Shown here: one piece after another, positions 14,597-23,128 of the stretch
How positions within the stretch are numbered: position 1 is the first letter of the stretch
How the letters are laid out: each line of letters begins with the position of its first letter
DNA from: SIG480 sp045649265
GTDB taxonomy: Bacteria; Bacillota; Clostridia; Oscillospirales; JAAYXM01
Assembly: GCA_045649265.1 (NCBI GenBank)
Contig: JAZRPO010000080.1
Span: forward strand, 1 to 41,994
DNA length: 41,994 bases
Direction: 5' to 3'
Notes under the pieces: generated by a model
The model's input: the letters and a program-made list of their open reading frames with translations, nothing else
What the model was told of the DNA's origin: nothing
Database searches by the model: none
Position numbers and translations under genes: made by a program

Positions 14597-15316
14597 TTAC
14601 GGAAGAAGTCTGTGTGCTGTCATACGATAAGCATCGTTGCAACGGACAAATGCTTCTGCATACTTAACTCCGCACTGCATACCTCTGTATTTGGAGGTGA
14701 TAGTCATATCTTCTGTGAAGACATCTTCTCCGGAGCCATAGCCTGCATAGTTATCAGCCATCCATGCCTGCTGGCTTTCGTGGCAAAGGAACATCTTCTT
14801 CTTTGTCTCGAAATAGTCAGTAATGTCGACATAGTCTGTCGGTATGAAGCCCATGCCCTTTGCCGGCTCAAAGTAATAAATTACGGGGAGAGTCGGGTAG
14901 GGGGGTTCTTCCGTTTCAAGCTTTGCAATAGGAATCATAACCTGGATATCGTTTATGATTTTGCTTGTTAACATATGGTCAGGGTTATAGTCCTGAGGGT
15001 TGTGAGTGAGAATAACATCAGCCTTGCAATGGCGGACGAGATTGATGAACTTCATGCGGACTGAGACGTCTTCGTAGAAGAGCTCGTCGTCGTAATCAAG
15101 GCAGATATATTCCGCACCGATGATAGATGCGCTCTTTGCGGCTTCTTTCTTTCTGATGGCGCCGATTTCATCTTTGGGAAGTGTAGCAGAGCCGATGTTG
15201 CCGTTTGTGGCAGTAGCAATAAAGATCTTATGGCCCTGTGCTGCATACTTTGCAAGAGTACCTGCGCAGTTGATTTCGATGTCGTCAGGATGTGCACCGA
15301 TTGCGAGAATATTCAT
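14597..15316 (-). CDS. PIG-L (LmbE)-family zinc deacetylase
   Basis: 239 residues. PIG-L proteins are zinc hydrolases that remove acetyl or acyl groups from the amino group of sugars such as GlcNAc in glycolipids, bacillithiol and mycothiol precursors, or chitobiose. The metal and catalytic motifs are complete: AHPDD at 8-12 (His9, Asp12 as ligands, Asp11 as base) and THNPQDYNPDH at 104-114 (His114 as third ligand). No signal peptide, so cytoplasmic. It is the last gene of the three-gene operon read from the promoter at 17798, separated from the gene before by 78 nt with a GC-rich hairpin. Bacillithiol BshB is a distant alternative, but no other bsh gene is near. Confidence 0.9.
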   Translation of the reverse strand: MNILAIGAHPDDIEINCAGTLAKYAAQGHKIFIATATNGNIGSATLPKDEIGAIRKKEAAKSASIIGAEYICLDYDDELFYEDVSVRMKFINLVRHCKADVILTHNPQDYNPDHMLTSKIINDIQVMIPIAKLETEEPPYPTLPVIYYFEPAKGMGFIPTDYVDITDYFETKKKMFLCHESQQAWMADNYAGYGSGEDVFTEDMTITSKYRGMQCGVKYAEAFVRCNDAYRMTAHRLLP

Positions 15317-15343
15317 AATTTACGCTCCATTCAAATTCAAATC

Positions 15344-15366
15344 GAGGGGAGTCACAGACCCCCCTC
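15344..15366 (-). other. Intercistronic GC hairpin (isomerase-deacetylase)
   Basis: GAGGGG and CCCCTC flank an 11-nt loop in the 78-nt gap. There is no U-tract after it, so it is more likely an RNA stability or processing element than a terminator. Confidence 0.5.
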
Positions 15367-15394
15367 AATCTTTAGTTTTTATTAAATCAGTGGA

Positions 15395-16429
15395 TTAGTT
15401 GAGGCCCATGAGGAGCTCCATGACATACATCTCGAGCTTCTCGTAGTCGCGCTCAGCAACACACTTTGCCTGATAGTCGTAATCGAACTTCTCAGCCTTT
15501 GCTTCAAGAGCCTTAGCAATCTTAAGGCTGTTGATGAGGTGCTGGTAGCTGCCTTCCTGCTTCTGGGTTCTCATAACCTTAACGTCGAGGCCGATGTACT
15601 CGCCGTTCTTACCAAAGCCTGTCTCCATAAGAACCTTCATCTGGTTGAATGCAGCACGGAGGTTCTCAACACCGAAACTCTTGTCCTGGTCGTACTTGAT
15701 GCCGTTCTGGTCGTTGAGGTGAACGCCCCAGAGCTTACCCATAGCGGATGCAAATCCGATTTCGCTTGCCGGATCAAGGCCTGCGAGCATTGCGTGAGCA
15801 GACTCAAGGAGACCACCAACACGTGACGGATCCTTAGAAGCAGCAGAGATAGCCATGCAGTGACCCATTGTCGGGCAAACGCTTCTGTCGATCGGCTCGT
15901 TCGGCTTTGTCTCGATCATGATCTTGATGTTTTTGTCGTAGTCGAGCATCTTGTCGATAGCTTCGATAAGGCGCTTTGTTGACTCAACCGGGCTCTTGCT
16001 TTCGTAGCAGAGTGTGCCTTCGCGAGCAAGCCAGAGAACGATCTTATCGCAGCCGAGAACGTTAGCGATGTCGATTGAGCGATATGCTCTCCACATTGCA
16101 TACTCACGGTCTTCAGCGCTGTTTGAGCAGAAGCCGCCGTCTGTTGTGTGCGGGTCGAACCAGAGACGCGGAGCAACAAATTCTGCAGCGAGATCATACT
16201 TGTCGAGAAGAGCCTTTACCTTCTTAGCTTCTTCGATGATCTCTGCTTCTGTGTAGTTATTGATGTTAGGAACAGCGTCGTCATCATGGAACTGAATAGC
16301 ATCAAAGCCGATTTCCTTGAAAGTCTTGAGCTTCTCTTCGAAGGGGATGCTGTCGCGGACGGCCGGACCGTATGCGTCTGCGCCTTCATGAACGTTCCAG
16401 GGACCTACTGAATACTTAAATCTTGACAT
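15395..16429 (-). CDS. Xylose-isomerase-like TIM-barrel sugar isomerase
   Basis: 344 residues, about 40 shorter than actinobacterial xylose isomerase but clearly related over the barrel. Shared segments: QFHDDD (His48, Asp51 as the ring-opening pair), ETKPNEP (Glu173, Lys175), PTMGH, ESAHAMLAG (Glu209, His212), NDQNGIKYDQD (Asp247, Asp249) and GLDVKVMRT (Asp282). The metal site is thus nearly complete, but the ligand equal to Asp245 of Streptomyces xylose isomerase aligns with His237. Aldose-ketose isomerization or epimerization of a free sugar is the natural guess; the altered ligand argues for another substrate than xylose. Codon use is strongly biased to AAG and C-ending codons, as in thrS. 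Middle gene of the LacI-controlled operon. Confidence 0.85.
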   Translation of the reverse strand: MSRFKYSVGPWNVHEGADAYGPAVRDSIPFEEKLKTFKEIGFDAIQFHDDDAVPNINNYTEAEIIEEAKKVKALLDKYDLAAEFVAPRLWFDPHTTDGGFCSNSAEDREYAMWRAYRSIDIANVLGCDKIVLWLAREGTLCYESKSPVESTKRLIEAIDKMLDYDKNIKIMIETKPNEPIDRSVCPTMGHCMAISAASKDPSRVGGLLESAHAMLAGLDPASEIGFASAMGKLWGVHLNDQNGIKYDQDKSFGVENLRAAFNQMKVLMETGFGKNGEYIGLDVKVMRTQKQEGSYQHLINSLKIAKALEAKAEKFDYDYQAKCVAERDYEKLEMYVMELLMGLN

Positions 16430-16465
16430 AATAATTGACCTCCTGAATTTTGATTTTTATTGTCA

Positions 16466-16487
16466 CCCCGGGGGAAAGCCCCCGGGG
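16466..16487 (-). other. Intercistronic GC hairpin (aminotransferase-isomerase)
   Basis: A 9-bp perfect stem CCCCGGGGG/CCCCCGGGG with loop AAAG (or CTTT on the other strand) in the 90-nt gap. On the minus strand it is followed by GUGACAAUAAAAAUC, with no clear U-tract. Confidence 0.55.
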
Positions 16488-16519
16488 CATTCAAGACAAA
16501 TTACGCGGGGGTTTTTAAA

Positions 16520-17734
16520 TTAAAGGCTGAGGATGAGCTCGCGGATGTTTGCAGCAACATCGCGGATCTCTTCTTCAGTTGAGAGGATGTTGATGCCGTA
16601 GCCAGATCCGAGACCCTTGTCAACAACACCAACAGAAATGTTGACTGCGCGCTCGAGAATAGCATCTGTCTGCGGGAGCATGTGCTTCTTGTATTCTCTG
16701 TCGTTTACGTTCATTGTCGGAGCCGGCATCATCTTGTTGAGAACCTGCTCCATGTTGTTGTAAACATGCCAGCCGGAGTAAGCGATCGGCTTGCCGCCTG
16801 TCTTCTCGCAGAACTTCTCAGCAAGTTCCTTTGTATCGAAGAGGATTGTGAGAAGTGTTGCACACTCGCCTTCGTCATTGATCTTTCTGAAGGAGATGTG
16901 CGGAAGGTCTGCAAGGAGAGACTTGAGAAGAGCCTTCTTAGCTCTGAGAGTTGAGAGGATTTCGTCGAGCTTACGTGTCTGAGCAAGAGCAACAGCACCT
17001 GTGAGCTCGTTCATTCTCATGTTGATACCGATGATGCTGCGGTTACCGATTTCAACACCTGTACGGTTCGGCTTGTGGCCCTGATCGTGGTAACCGAAAG
17101 CTCTCTCGTAGAGGTTCTCGTCGTTGGTGATAACAGCACCGCCGTCACCTGTTGAGATTGTCTTGAAGACGTTGAGTGAGAAAGCACCGATGTCACCGAT
17201 TGTACCTACGCGCTTGCCCTTGTAGCTTGCGCCGACAGCCTGGCAGCAGTCTTCGAGTACGTAGAGGTTGTGCTTCTTTGCGATAGCCATGATAGCATCG
17301 AGGTCGCACGGGTTGCCGAGCATATGTACCGGAAGGATTGCCTTTGTCTTCGGGGTGATGAGAGCCTCAATCTTTGTCGGGTCAATTGTGAGTGACTCGT
17401 CGATTTCTGCGAGGACCGGAATAGCACCAGCCATCATGATGGTAGAGATTGATGCGATGAATGTGTAACCCGGAACGATAACTTCGTCGCCGCCGCCGAT
17501 TCCGAGAGCTGCGAGTGATGCAAGGAGTGAGCATGTGCCGCTTGTTGTAGCAACAGCGTACTTTGCACCCATTACCTTTTTGAGTTCTTCTTCAAAGTCT
17601 ACAACTTTGTGTGTGTAGCCTTCTGAATCTGCTGCACCGTAACGGAAAAGATATCTCCCGTCAAGGACTTCCATAACTTCTTTTCTTTCTTCGTCACCGA
17701 ATACGAAAGATCCGGGACCGCCTGATCTTGCCAT
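16520..17734 (-). CDS. DegT/DnrJ/EryC1/StrS-family PLP aminotransferase
   Basis: 404 residues, full length for the family. These enzymes add or remove an amino group on keto-sugars or keto-cyclitols with pyridoxal phosphate. Visible marks: the N-terminal segment PGSFVFGDEERKEVMEVLDG, TTSGTCSLLASLAALGIGGGDEV for the phosphate cup, LEDCCQAVGASYKG (Asp162 facing the pyridine nitrogen) and FSLNVFKTISTGDGGAV with the Schiff-base Lys191. The start segment with YLFRYG is reminiscent of sugar transaminases such as KdnA; I cannot fix the substrate. First gene behind the consensus promoter with a LacI operator in its spacer. High-expression codon bias. Confidence 0.9.
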   Translation of the reverse strand: MARSGGPGSFVFGDEERKEVMEVLDGRYLFRYGAADSEGYTHKVVDFEEELKKVMGAKYAVATTSGTCSLLASLAALGIGGGDEVIVPGYTFIASISTIMMAGAIPVLAEIDESLTIDPTKIEALITPKTKAILPVHMLGNPCDLDAIMAIAKKHNLYVLEDCCQAVGASYKGKRVGTIGDIGAFSLNVFKTISTGDGGAVITNDENLYERAFGYHDQGHKPNRTGVEIGNRSIIGINMRMNELTGAVALAQTRKLDEILSTLRAKKALLKSLLADLPHISFRKINDEGECATLLTILFDTKELAEKFCEKTGGKPIAYSGWHVYNNMEQVLNKMMPAPTMNVNDREYKKHMLPQTDAILERAVNISVGVVDKGLGSGYGINILSTEEEIRDVAANIRELILSL

Positions 17735-17769
17735 AGTAGTCGCCTCCTATAAAAAAATGTTATAACAGA

Positions 17770-17798
17770 ATTATACTAAAACGTTTTAGCTTTGTCAA
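17770..17798 (-). promoter_or_regulatory. Consensus promoter with LacI-type operator in its spacer
   Basis: On the minus strand TTGACA (17793-17798), exactly 17 nt, TATAAT (17770-17775): both hexamers are perfect. The spacer contains the perfect 14-nt palindrome CTAAAACGTTTTAG (17776-17789) with the central CG step typical of LacI-family operators. A bound repressor would cover both hexamers. Confidence 0.9.
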
Positions 17799-17861
17799 TG
17801 CTTTTCTTTGAGAATAATAAAAAAAATCGGGAAAAGTGTCATTGACAATGTGAGAGATTGG

Positions 17862-18794
17862 CTATTCGACAAACTCCTTTGCGAAAGCGTCGGTCTCTTC
17901 ATCGTTTGCAGGGAGTGCAACGCCCGGGTAGAAACTCCAGCATTCGCTGTGGGAAACTTCGGCGCCTGCGTTGAGCTCACGGAGCACGCCAAGGCTTTCC
18001 ATTTCGAGAATGTGACGGTTGGTGAACGTTTCAAAGTTGCAGTCTCGGTCGGGGTGGGCAATGCCTTCGTTTGTGTCAAAGTACTTAACGAAAGCGTCGC
18101 CGTGGTTAAAGTATGCCGCCCAGCCGTGCTGAGAGAGCATACCGATTTTGAAGCTTGAGCTATCCTCGGGGTCCTGACGGAGACGGATGTATTTATCGCC
18201 CCAGGTGACGCGCGGATCGTTCATCTTCGTATACTGCCAGAAAACGAGATGGCGGTTTCCGAGGTAGCGGACCTTTCTCGTGGGAACAGGGAAGATTTCC
18301 GTTCCGCCCGGTGAGAGAACGGAAAGTGACCACGGGGCGAGAGAGATGGGCTTTTCTGCGAGGTTTTTGATAGTGTGAACAATGTGGACGCAGTTTTCTT
18401 CAGGCATGGTTACTTCCATTGAGAACTGGAGGTTCGTTCCCTTCTGCGGAGGGGGGAGAAGTTTTATGCCGTTTTCAATTTTTTCGTAAGAAACCGGCAC
18501 GTTGTCGGGGTAGTATGTTTCGGGGCATTCCTCGGGGCTCTTCCAGAGGCGGTGGCCACCGCGGATATGCCATACTCCGGCGTCTGCGCCGTAGAGGTTT
18601 GCAAGAATATCTGCGTTTGCAGATGCGTTGATAACGTCGTTTACGTCCTCGAAAAAGATGTTCTCGCTTCCGAGTGCGCAAAATCTGATAATTCTGGGGC
18701 CGAAGTCGAGAGTTGCAAGAAGTTCGTTTTTGCCATCGCAAAGGCGGACGCAACGCCCGAATTGACCGTACTGTACTTCGGTGATTTCTACCAT
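17862..18794 (-). CDS. DUF4380 / aldose-1-epimerase-like protein
   Basis: 310 residues with a beta-rich galactose-mutarotase-like fold, judged from segments I know from DUF4380 proteins: LDFGPRIIRFCALGSENIFF, WHIRGGHRLWKSPEECPETYY and SLAPWSLSVLSPGGTEIFP. Such proteins are thought to act on the anomeric carbon of sugars, but no reaction is proven for this family to my knowledge. No signal peptide. It has its own TTGAAT-17-TATAAT promoter and no LacI operator, and it precedes the aminotransferase operon in the same direction, so readthrough is possible. AAGGAGG lies 10 nt before the ATG. Confidence 0.78.
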   Translation of the reverse strand: MVEITEVQYGQFGRCVRLCDGKNELLATLDFGPRIIRFCALGSENIFFEDVNDVINASANADILANLYGADAGVWHIRGGHRLWKSPEECPETYYPDNVPVSYEKIENGIKLLPPPQKGTNLQFSMEVTMPEENCVHIVHTIKNLAEKPISLAPWSLSVLSPGGTEIFPVPTRKVRYLGNRHLVFWQYTKMNDPRVTWGDKYIRLRQDPEDSSSFKIGMLSQHGWAAYFNHGDAFVKYFDTNEGIAHPDRDCNFETFTNRHILEMESLGVLRELNAGAEVSHSECWSFYPGVALPANDEETDAFAKEFVE

Positions 18795-18822
18795 TGAAAA
18801 AATCCTCCTTGGTTTAAGGCTT

Positions 18823-18843
18823 GAGGGGAAAAAGACTCCCCTC
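18823..18843 (-). other. Leader hairpin of the DUF4380 gene
   Basis: GAGGGG/CCCCTC stem with a 9-nt loop in the 5' leader, close in sequence to the hairpin at 15344-15366. Confidence 0.45.
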
Positions 18844-18855
18844 AGCTTACGTTAA

Positions 18856-18884
18856 ATTATACCAAAAAAAGGCAAAAGATTCAA
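18856..18884 (-). promoter_or_regulatory. Promoter of the DUF4380 gene
   Basis: TTGAAT (18879-18884), 17-nt spacer, TATAAT (18856-18861) on the minus strand. Confidence 0.75.
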
Positions 18885-18935
18885 CATTAAAATATAGCTT
18901 ACAATATAAAAATAGTTGATTCATAAAAATTTCTA

Positions 18936-18964
18936 TTGAGTTATTGGTGAAAATAGAATATAAT
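18936..18964 (+). promoter_or_regulatory. Promoter of yloU-fakA-recG-punA
   Basis: TTGAGT (18936-18941), 17-nt spacer, TATAAT (18959-18964). The 73-nt leader up to the yloU start has no recognizable riboswitch. Confidence 0.72.
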
Positions 18965-19037
18965 AGTATTAATCCTATACCGGTGTCGCGGTGCATTTTT
19001 GCGTCCGATGCCCACTCTTTAAAAAGGAGGACCGAAT

Positions 19038-19385
19038 ATGATATTTAATAACGATAAAGGCTCAATAGAGATTACAAACGAAGTTTTTACGGTCATCGCA
19101 GGCGATGCCGCAACAAATTGCTTCGGAGTTCGCGGAATGGCATACACAAACGTCAAAGACGGTATTGTAAGCCTGCTTAAACGTGAGAATATGTCAAAGG
19201 GCGTGAAGGTTACCTTTGAGGATGAAAAAGTTAATATAGATGTTCATATCATCATAGACCATGGGGTGAATATCACAGCAATTTGCGAGTCAATAATAAA
19301 CGAGGTCCGATATAATGTTGAGAGGGTTACCCGTGTCAAAGTCGGCAGCGTTAATGTGAACGTTGACTCTGTAATAGCTGAATAA
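19038..19385 (+). CDS. Asp23/Gls24-family protein (YloU-like)
   Basis: 115 residues, the size of YloU. Asp23/Gls24 proteins are abundant alkaline-shock or envelope-stress proteins of Gram-positive bacteria and often lie directly before fakA. Family features: GSIEITNEVFTVIAGDAATNCFG at the N-terminus and VDVHIIIDHGVNI in the middle (here VNIDVHIIIDHGVN), then VTRVKVGSVNVNVDSV. AAAGGAGG lies 7 nt before ATG 19038. It is separated from fakA by a few nucleotides. The molecular role is unknown; membrane association has been shown only for some members. Confidence 0.9.
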   Translation: MIFNNDKGSIEITNEVFTVIAGDAATNCFGVRGMAYTNVKDGIVSLLKRENMSKGVKVTFEDEKVNIDVHIIIDHGVNITAICESIINEVRYNVERVTRVKVGSVNVNVDSVIAE

Positions 19386-19399
19386 CGGAGGTGTCTGGC

Positions 19400-21040
19400 T
19401 TGAAAGAACAGATTACAGCCGCAGAGTTTAAACGAATGATCATCTCAGCTTCTGCGGCGATTGACAATAATAAACAAAAACTGAATGAGCTTAATGTTTT
19501 CCCTGTTCCGGATGGTGATACGGGAACAAATATGTCGCTTACGGCACGGGCAGCAGCAAGCGCTCTCGCAGCGGCAAACCCTGAAACAGTAGGAGAGGCT
19601 GCAAGCGTTGCGGCATCGGCGCTTCTCCGCGGAGCTCGCGGAAACTCCGGCGTTATACTGTCGCTTCTTTTCCGAGGCTTTGCAAAATCCTGTGCGGATA
19701 AAGCTGAGCTTACTGCTCATGACCTTGCTTCGGCGTTTTCTGCGGGTGTGGATGCGGCATACAGAGCGGTTATGAAGCCTGCTGAGGGAACAATCCTTTC
19801 CGTTTCGAGGATTGCTGCTGAAAGAGCAAGGGCAGCTTCGGAAAAAAACAGTGATATAGAAGCAAATTTTGTCGAGATATTAGAGGCGGCAAGAGAGGCT
19901 CTTGCAAATACGGTCGAGCAAAATCCTGTTCTGAAAAAGGCAGGGGTTGTCGATGCAGGCGGCTGCGGATGGGTTTTAGTTCTTGAAGCTATGCAGGCAG
20001 CGCTCCTTGGCAACGATGTTGTTCTTTTGTCGGGCGAAGAAATTGCACCTTCCTCTGCCGTCAGCTTTTCCGATTCAGATGAGGAAATCACATTTGCATA
20101 TTGCACAGAATTTATAGTAAACGTCAGCCGTGAGGGGAAAAAGCTTGATGTCGGAAGCTTGCGTGCTTTCCTCGAATCAATCGGCGATTGCGTAGTTGTT
20201 GTAGATGATGATGATATCATAAAGGTCCATGTTCATACAAACGAGCCTGACCGCGCACTCGGCCGTGCGCTTACTTATGGCGAGCTTACAAATTTGAAAA
20301 TTGAAAATATGCGGTATCAGCATAGCGAGAATTTTGCGAAAAACGAAGCTAAAAATAAAACTGCGGAAATTGCACCTGCCGAAACAAAGTATGGCTTTGC
20401 CGTTGTCGGAGCGGGAGAGGGAATCCTCAGCGTGTTCCGTGATCTTGGCGCAAATACTCTTGTTGAAGGCGGGCAGACGATGAACCCCTCGACTGACGAC
20501 ATTCTTGCTGCGGTCAATGCAACTCCGTCTGAGATAGTATTTGTTCTTCCGAACAACAAGAATATAATCATGGCAGCCCAGCAGACAGTTGAGCTTACCG
20601 AAAAGAAGGTGGTTGTTCTTGAAACAAAAACAATGCCGCAGGGGATTTCTGCAATGCTTGCGTTTGACCCCGATGCCGAGCTTGAACAGAACATCGAGGT
20701 GATGAGCGCGGCGGCAAAAAACGTTCTGACAGGTTCGATTACCTACGCTGCGCGCGATAGTGAGTTTGACGGATATTCAATAAAAGCGGGGGAGTATCTT
20801 GCGCTTAATGAGGGCAAACTCGCAGCTTCGGGATGTGAACTTTCTGATGTTGCCGAAAAGCTTGTTTCAGATATGGGAATTGAGGATAAGAGCTTTATCA
20901 CAATTTTCCACGGCGAGGGAGTTGCCGCAACCGATGCAGAGGTAATCGAGAATATCTGTAAGGATAAGGCGCACGATGCAGAGGTTATGCTCCTTGACGG
21001 CGGACAGCCGGTATATTACTATTTGATTTCTGCGGAGTAG
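19400..21040 (+). CDS. fakA: Fatty acid kinase catalytic subunit (DAK2/YloV family)
   Basis: 546 residues. FakA phosphorylates fatty acids presented by a FakB (DegV) protein, feeding exogenous or recycled acyl chains into phospholipid synthesis through PlsX/PlsY. The N-terminal DAK2 kinase domain shows the nucleotide-metal motif LNVFPVPDGDTGTNM (residues 31-45), GARGNSGVILS and VDAGGCGWVLVLEAM; a C-terminal EDD/DegV-like domain follows from about residue 320. TTG 19400 is chosen since CGGAGG lies 8 nt before it; a GTG at 19391 overlaps that site. A FakB candidate is encoded separately at 27922. Confidence 0.92.
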   Translation: MKEQITAAEFKRMIISASAAIDNNKQKLNELNVFPVPDGDTGTNMSLTARAAASALAAANPETVGEAASVAASALLRGARGNSGVILSLLFRGFAKSCADKAELTAHDLASAFSAGVDAAYRAVMKPAEGTILSVSRIAAERARAASEKNSDIEANFVEILEAAREALANTVEQNPVLKKAGVVDAGGCGWVLVLEAMQAALLGNDVVLLSGEEIAPSSAVSFSDSDEEITFAYCTEFIVNVSREGKKLDVGSLRAFLESIGDCVVVVDDDDIIKVHVHTNEPDRALGRALTYGELTNLKIENMRYQHSENFAKNEAKNKTAEIAPAETKYGFAVVGAGEGILSVFRDLGANTLVEGGQTMNPSTDDILAAVNATPSEIVFVLPNNKNIIMAAQQTVELTEKKVVVLETKTMPQGISAMLAFDPDAELEQNIEVMSAAAKNVLTGSITYAARDSEFDGYSIKAGEYLALNEGKLAASGCELSDVAEKLVSDMGIEDKSFITIFHGEGVAATDAEVIENICKDKAHDAEVMLLDGGQPVYYYLISAE

Positions 21041-21045
21041 TTTTT

Positions 21046-23112
21046 ATGACGAAGGCTGACTTGAACACAGGAATACGTTACCTTAAAGGTGTCGGAGAAA
21101 AGCGTGCCGAGGCTTTTGCGAAGCTTGGCATATTTACAATAGGAGATCTCCTCAACTTTTTTCCGCGCGACTATGAGGACAGACGGAAAACCCTTGAAAT
21201 TTCAGAGCTCCGGGCAGGGGATAAGGCGTGTATCCGCGCTTGTATTTCAACTGCTGTCAGAACACGGAAAATCAGGCAAGGTTTTTCGCTTACGGAGTTT
21301 CGTGCAGTAGATGAGTCAGGCGGCATAAATATAGTTTTTTTTAACCAAAAATACAGTGTGGACAAGCTTGTCTCCGGGAAAACCTATATCTTTTTCGGAA
21401 AGGTAGAGGAGCGCGGAGGAAGGCTTACTATGACAAATCCGACATTTGAAAGCGAGGATAGCTCGGGCGTGAAAACCGGAGCTATCCTTCCCATTTATTC
21501 GCTTACTTCGGGAATCTCTGCGGAAATTCTGCGCACTGCTATCCGAAATGCGTTAGCTGAGTTTTCAACAGGACTCAGCGAGTGTCTGCCTGAGGAGATA
21601 CGGAGAAAATTTAGTCTTGCTCATGTCGGGTATTCTTATCGTGAGATTCATTTTCCCACAAGCGAAGAGGAGCTTGAAATAGCAAAGCGGCGGCTTGTTT
21701 TTGAGGAGCTTTTTGTTCTCTCTCTCGGGCTTATGCATCTGCGCGGGCGCAGAGACACGGAAGTTGGAATTGCGATAGAAAACACCTCGTGCGATGCTTT
21801 CTTCAGGGCTCTTCCTTTTAAAATGACAAATGCCCAGCTTCGTGTTACGGAGGAAATAGCCTGCGATATGCAAAAGTCCAAGCCGATGAATCGCATTGTT
21901 CAGGGCGATGTCGGCTCAGGAAAAACTGCGGTTGCCGCATACTCTGCATATCTTGCATATATAAATAAGCTTCAAGCGGTGCTTATGGTGCCGACTGAAA
22001 TTTTGGCTGAGCAGCATTTTGTTTCGCTTTCAAACGATCTCGGAAGGCTTGGAATGAACTGCGCGCTTCTTACGGGCAGTGCGAAGGCTTCGGAAAAAAG
22101 AAGAATTAAGGAAGCCTGCGCCTCGGGCGAGGTGGATTTGCTTATCGGAACACACGCTGTTATAAGCGAGGATGTTGAATTAAAAAAGCTCGGGCTTGTG
22201 ATAGTTGACGAGCAGCATCGCTTCGGAGTTCGTCAGCGCGCCGCTTTGGCTGCAAAGGGAGAAAACCCTCATCAGCTTGTTATGTCGGCAACGCCGATTC
22301 CGAGGTCTCTCGCTCTCATAATGTATGGAGACCTTGATATATCGATAATTGATGAGCTGCCGCCGGGCAGACTTCCGGTAGATACACTTATTGTAAACGA
22401 TGCCAAGAGAAAAGATGCGTATGAATTTATAAAAAAACAGCTTGAAGCAGGGCATCAGGCATACATAGTCTGTCCGCTTATTGATGAGAATGAGGAAAGC
22501 GAGCTTCGTTCTGCAATGCAGTTTGCAAAGGAGCTTTCTGAAAATGTTTTTTCAGGAAAGCGGATAGAGGTTCTTCACGGAAAGATGAAGCAAAAACAGA
22601 AGGATGACGTTATGCGGCGCTTCGCTTCAGGCGAAATCTCTGCAATAGTTTCAACGACTGTAATTGAAGTAGGAGTGAATGTTCCTAATGCAACGGTCAT
22701 GGCGATAGAAAACTCTGAAAGATTCGGGCTTTCACAGCTTCATCAGCTAAGAGGGCGGGTCGGCAGAGGTAAGGCAAAGTCATATTGTATTTTATTCTCA
22801 AATGTCGGGAGATGGACACCTGCCGGGGAGCGGCTTTTGGCACTTCGCAAAACGGGCGACGGATTTAAAATATCTGAGGAGGATTTGCGCCTTCGCGGAC
22901 CGGGAGATTTTTTCGGTACTCGTCAGCACGGGCTTCCTGACCTTAAAATTGCAAGCTTTATGTCGGATATGAAGGTGCTTGAAATGGCAAAGTCAGAGGC
23001 GGAAAGAATAATGCTTGCTGACCGCGAGCTTGAAGCTCCCGAGTATAAACTCTTAAAAAAACGCATACTTGAAATGTTCGACATAACAGAGGGAAGAAAC
23101 TCATTTAATTAA
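21046..23112 (+). CDS. recG: ATP-dependent DNA helicase RecG
   Basis: 688 residues, normal length. RecG remodels stalled replication forks and branches Holliday junctions. The N-terminal wedge OB-fold covers roughly residues 55-145. The helicase core has Walker A GDVGSGKT (287-294), the DEQH box in VIVDEQHRFGVRQR near residue 385, SATPIPRSLAL, and motif VI in QLHQLRGRVGRGKAKSYC. The RecG-specific tail with GPGDFFGTRQHGLPDL is present. It starts 5 nt after fakA and is followed 16 nt later by punA, all in one operon. Confidence 0.96.
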   Translation: MTKADLNTGIRYLKGVGEKRAEAFAKLGIFTIGDLLNFFPRDYEDRRKTLEISELRAGDKACIRACISTAVRTRKIRQGFSLTEFRAVDESGGINIVFFNQKYSVDKLVSGKTYIFFGKVEERGGRLTMTNPTFESEDSSGVKTGAILPIYSLTSGISAEILRTAIRNALAEFSTGLSECLPEEIRRKFSLAHVGYSYREIHFPTSEEELEIAKRRLVFEELFVLSLGLMHLRGRRDTEVGIAIENTSCDAFFRALPFKMTNAQLRVTEEIACDMQKSKPMNRIVQGDVGSGKTAVAAYSAYLAYINKLQAVLMVPTEILAEQHFVSLSNDLGRLGMNCALLTGSAKASEKRRIKEACASGEVDLLIGTHAVISEDVELKKLGLVIVDEQHRFGVRQRAALAAKGENPHQLVMSATPIPRSLALIMYGDLDISIIDELPPGRLPVDTLIVNDAKRKDAYEFIKKQLEAGHQAYIVCPLIDENEESELRSAMQFAKELSENVFSGKRIEVLHGKMKQKQKDDVMRRFASGEISAIVSTTVIEVGVNVPNATVMAIENSERFGLSQLHQLRGRVGRGKAKSYCILFSNVGRWTPAGERLLALRKTGDGFKISEEDLRLRGPGDFFGTRQHGLPDLKIASFMSDMKVLEMAKSEAERIMLADRELEAPEYKLLKKRILEMFDITEGRNSFN

Positions 23113-23128
23113 AGCAAAAGGAGAAAAA

